Source of the DNA: an uncultured Oscillospiraceae bacterium
GTDB taxonomy: Bacteria; Bacillota; Clostridia; Oscillospirales; Oscillospiraceae
DNA: 7,377 nt
Direction: 5' to 3'
Assembly: GCA_947630345.1 (NCBI GenBank)
Contig: CANRHF010000094.1
Location: forward strand, 1 to 7,377
A model generated the notes under the pieces. The model searched no databases, was not told the DNA's origin, and saw only the letters and a list, made by a program, of their open reading frames with translations. Below, piece after piece: positions 6,042 to 7,377 of this stretch. The translations under genes were made by a program, and so were the position numbers. Position 1 is the first letter of the stretch, and each line of letters opens with the position of its first letter.

Positions 6042-6295
6042 ACGAATAAAAAACTTATCCGCGGTGCCACCTTGATTCATAGGAACGACCCTATGCCCTT
6101 AGCGGGGTACCAGCATACCCCCGGCATTTATACGCTTGCCTACAGCGTCGCAGAATACTTTGAGAAGCTCTCATTTGACTGCGCCCTCAGCGGTCCATTT
6201 GACAACTTGTTTCTTACCTGACTCTCAGCGCCACAGGCTCTCTGTAAAGGCATCATTGCCGTTATCTCCGCTTCAACGGTTTACTCTATTCAGTT
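6004..6295 (-). ncRNA. Tryptophan T-box riboswitch leader
   Basis: This leader of about 290 nt binds tRNA-Trp and lets transcription continue when the tRNA is uncharged. The conserved T-box (6072-6059, AGGTGGCACCGCGG) contains the tRNA-end-binding bulge TGGCACC (6069-6063). The flanking AAGG and GCG pair with CCTT (6041-6038) and CGT (6044-6042) to form the antiterminator. Stem I is closed by AGCGG (6272-6268) with CCGCT (6193-6189). The specifier codon TGG lies in the adjoining loop at 6197-6195, after AAA and before a purine as usual. The distal loop with GAGAGCC and GCTGAGAG is at about 6215-6243. A hairpin CATAGG/CCTATG (about 6078-6095) precedes the T-box, as stem III does. The UGGC bulge matches the G73-CCA end of bacterial tRNA-Trp. 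The 5' end is inferred from the promoter. Confidence 0.95.
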
Positions 6296-6301
6296 TTAAA
6301 T

Positions 6302-6330
6302 ATTATATCACCGGTATAGAAAATTGTCAA
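6302..6330 (-). promoter_or_regulatory. Consensus sigma-A promoter of the trp operon
   Basis: On the minus strand TTGACA (6330-6325) and TATAAT (6307-6302), both perfect hexamers, are separated by 17 bp. The predicted start is near 6295, at the head of the T-box leader. Such a strong constitutive promoter fits an operon controlled after initiation, by premature termination. No repressor operator is evident around it. Confidence 0.92.
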
Positions 6331-6366
6331 GAAAAATCCCGGGGTTTTAGGAAGGCGCTCTTTAGC

Positions 6367-6403
6367 AGCGGCAAAACCGGCCACTTACGTGGCCGGTTCC
6401 GCT
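6367..6403 (-). terminator. Terminator hairpin after the GH3-type gene
   Basis: AACCGGCCAC (plus strand 6375-6384) pairs with GTGGCCGGTT (6389-6398) around a 4 nt loop. An outer AGCGG/CCGCT pairing (6367-6371 with 6399-6403) extends it. Reading the minus strand, the inner stem is followed by a short TTTT that is interrupted by GCCGC. It lies 33 bp after the stop at 6436 and before the trp promoter, so it probably ends the upstream transcript and insulates the T-box unit. Confidence 0.75.
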
Positions 6404-6435
6404 TTGAGAGAAGAGAGGAGGAATCAAAATGGAGT

Positions 6436-7377
6436 TTACTTCGTCTGCTTGGCTTTCTTTTCCCGCATCCAGCGCTTGACGATGGCGACCGTGCCCCAGG
6501 CGATCAGCCCGGCGGCCACGACGCCCTCGGCAATGAGGATGAAGTAGTAGTTCGGGAAGGGCAGCTGCCCGGCGGCCACGCCGTGGACGATGCCGTTCAT
6601 GGCGTTGGAGTTGACGGTGGTATACAGGATGTGCTTCACCGCCTGGCGGGCATAGTACCGGGAGGCGGGATTGTTGATGTCCAGCTCCGCGTCGGTGTAG
6701 TAGCCCGTGAGCTTCAGGTCGCCGCCGGCCCGGATGCACTGCTCGGTGTCCATGACGCCGCCGCCGTCATAGTCGGTGATCACGGTGCCCCGGAAGCCCC
6801 ACTCGTTGCGGAGCACGCCGGTGATCAGATTGTAGTTGCCGCCGGCCCAGGTGCAGCCGATCCGGTTAAAGGCGGACATCACCGCCATCACCGTGGGAAT
6901 CTGGACCTGCTTCTCGGTGTAGGCGCCGTCCTTGTATTCCTGGACGGTGACGGTCTGGGTGCCCCGGCCCTCGATGCAGATCTGGAAGGGCTTCAGGTAG
7001 ATCTCCCGGATGGCCTGCTCGTTGGCAAAGGTGGCCACATGGCTCCGGTGGTCCTCCTGATCGTTCAGGGCGAAGTGCTTGATGTAGGCATACACGCCCT
7101 TTTCAGCGCAGGCCGTGGAGGCCTGGAGGGCCATCTGGCCGGACATGAAGCCGTCCTCGGAGTAGTACTCGAAGTTCCGGCCGGCGAAAGGCGTCCGGTG
7201 GATGTTCATGGCCGGGGCGTACCAGCCGGAGATGATGCCGATGTACTGGTGGTTGCCCCAGTTGCCGTCGGCGGCCAGGCCGTCCTCACCCACATAGTAG
7301 CCGTGGTAGTAGGAGTTCTGCCGGTCCCAGCTGGCGGCGATGTTGGCCGCGCAGGGATAGGTGATGGAGTAGGGCTC
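6436..7377 (-). CDS. Glycoside hydrolase family 3 protein with C-terminal membrane anchor (N-terminus beyond window)
   Basis: The frame is open from the window end to a TAA at 6438-6436, leaving 313 visible residues, so the true start lies outside. The visible part matches the GH3 catalytic barrel: WYAPAMNIHRTPFAGRNFEY with YSEDGFMSG (about 52-80), KHFALNDQEDHR (about 100-111), MSAFNRIGCTWAGGN (about 167-181) and LRNEWGFRGTVITDYDGGG (about 189-207). In that last motif the Asp of ITDYDG (visible residue 202) aligns with the catalytic nucleophile of the family. GH3 enzymes hydrolyse beta-linked glucosides, xylosides or N-acetylglucosaminides; the substrate cannot be read here. No GH3 C-terminal domain follows. 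The protein ends instead in a hydrophobic helix (visible about 277-300) and a basic tail (KRWMREKKAKQTK). This suggests a surface enzyme anchored by its C-terminus, with the second domain placed before the barrel (permuted order) or absent. Codons are strongly G/C-ending. Confidence 0.9.
   Translation of the reverse strand, partial: EPYSITYPCAANIAASWDRQNSYYHGYYVGEDGLAADGNWGNHQYIGIISGWYAPAMNIHRTPFAGRNFEYYSEDGFMSGQMALQASTACAEKGVYAYIKHFALNDQEDHRSHVATFANEQAIREIYLKPFQICIEGRGTQTVTVQEYKDGAYTEKQVQIPTVMAVMSAFNRIGCTWAGGNYNLITGVLRNEWGFRGTVITDYDGGGVMDTEQCIRAGGDLKLTGYYTDAELDINNPASRYYARQAVKHILYTTVNSNAMNGIVHGVAAGQLPFPNYYFILIAEGVVAAGLIAWGTVAIVKRWMREKKAKQTK

Noticed and set aside
6172..6203. Direct repeat of CATTTGAC (6172-6179 and 6196-6203) inside the T-box leader
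   Set aside because: Only 8 bp and located in structured leader RNA, with one copy spanning the specifier loop. There is not enough to propose a protein binding site.
6015..6221. 68-codon plus-strand ORF in the trp leader
   Set aside because: It lies antisense to the T-box RNA and its terminator. The base conservation here is explained by RNA structure.

Overview
The window is dominated by a tryptophan biosynthesis operon on the minus strand, trpD-trpC-trpF-trpB-trpA (5845 down to 1480). It is flanked by the ends of two unrelated, more GC-rich minus-strand genes that both run off the window. A T-box riboswitch, Clostridia-type TrpD/TrpC/TrpB sequences, strong purine-rich ribosome binding sites, and GC-rich flanking genes (one a membrane-anchored family 3 glycosidase) together suggest a GC-rich gut-type Clostridia member, for example of the Oscillospiraceae. 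That assignment is inferred from style, not from a marker gene.

Layout, reading in the direction of transcription (high to low coordinates). From 7377 to 6436 is the C-terminal 313 residues of a GH3-type glycoside hydrolase ending in a transmembrane anchor, followed by a hairpin terminator (6367-6403). At 6302-6330 is a consensus sigma-A promoter (TTGACA, 17 bp, TATAAT). Its transcript begins with a complete tryptophan T-box leader: a UGG specifier codon, a T-box with UGGC in the tRNA-binding bulge, and an antiterminator competing with a terminator. A second, closely related terminator follows immediately. Behind both terminators is a 26-codon leader ORF (5945-5865) with its own strong ribosome binding site and two adjacent Trp codons. 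Its stop codon lies 5 nt before the trpD Shine-Dalgarno sequence. The five trp genes then follow with 4, 4, 4 and 8 nt overlaps. After trpA comes a 161 bp intergenic region with nested inverted repeats and an extended -10 promoter. That promoter drives an uncharacterised membrane protein with Rossmann-like (RCK/TrkA-N-like) cytosolic domains, cut off by the window start.

How it works together: the operon encodes the steps from anthranilate to tryptophan. It lacks trpE and trpG, so anthranilate must come from elsewhere in the genome or from outside. The leader appears to sense charged tRNA-Trp twice: transcriptionally through the T-box, and probably translationally through ribosome stalling on the Trp-Trp leader peptide. 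This resembles the arrangement known for the anti-TRAP (rtpA) operon of Bacillus subtilis, but here it sits in front of the biosynthetic genes themselves. The two terminators share arm sequences, so one T-box switch could disarm both by a relay of base pairing. These two points are the most interesting content of the window.
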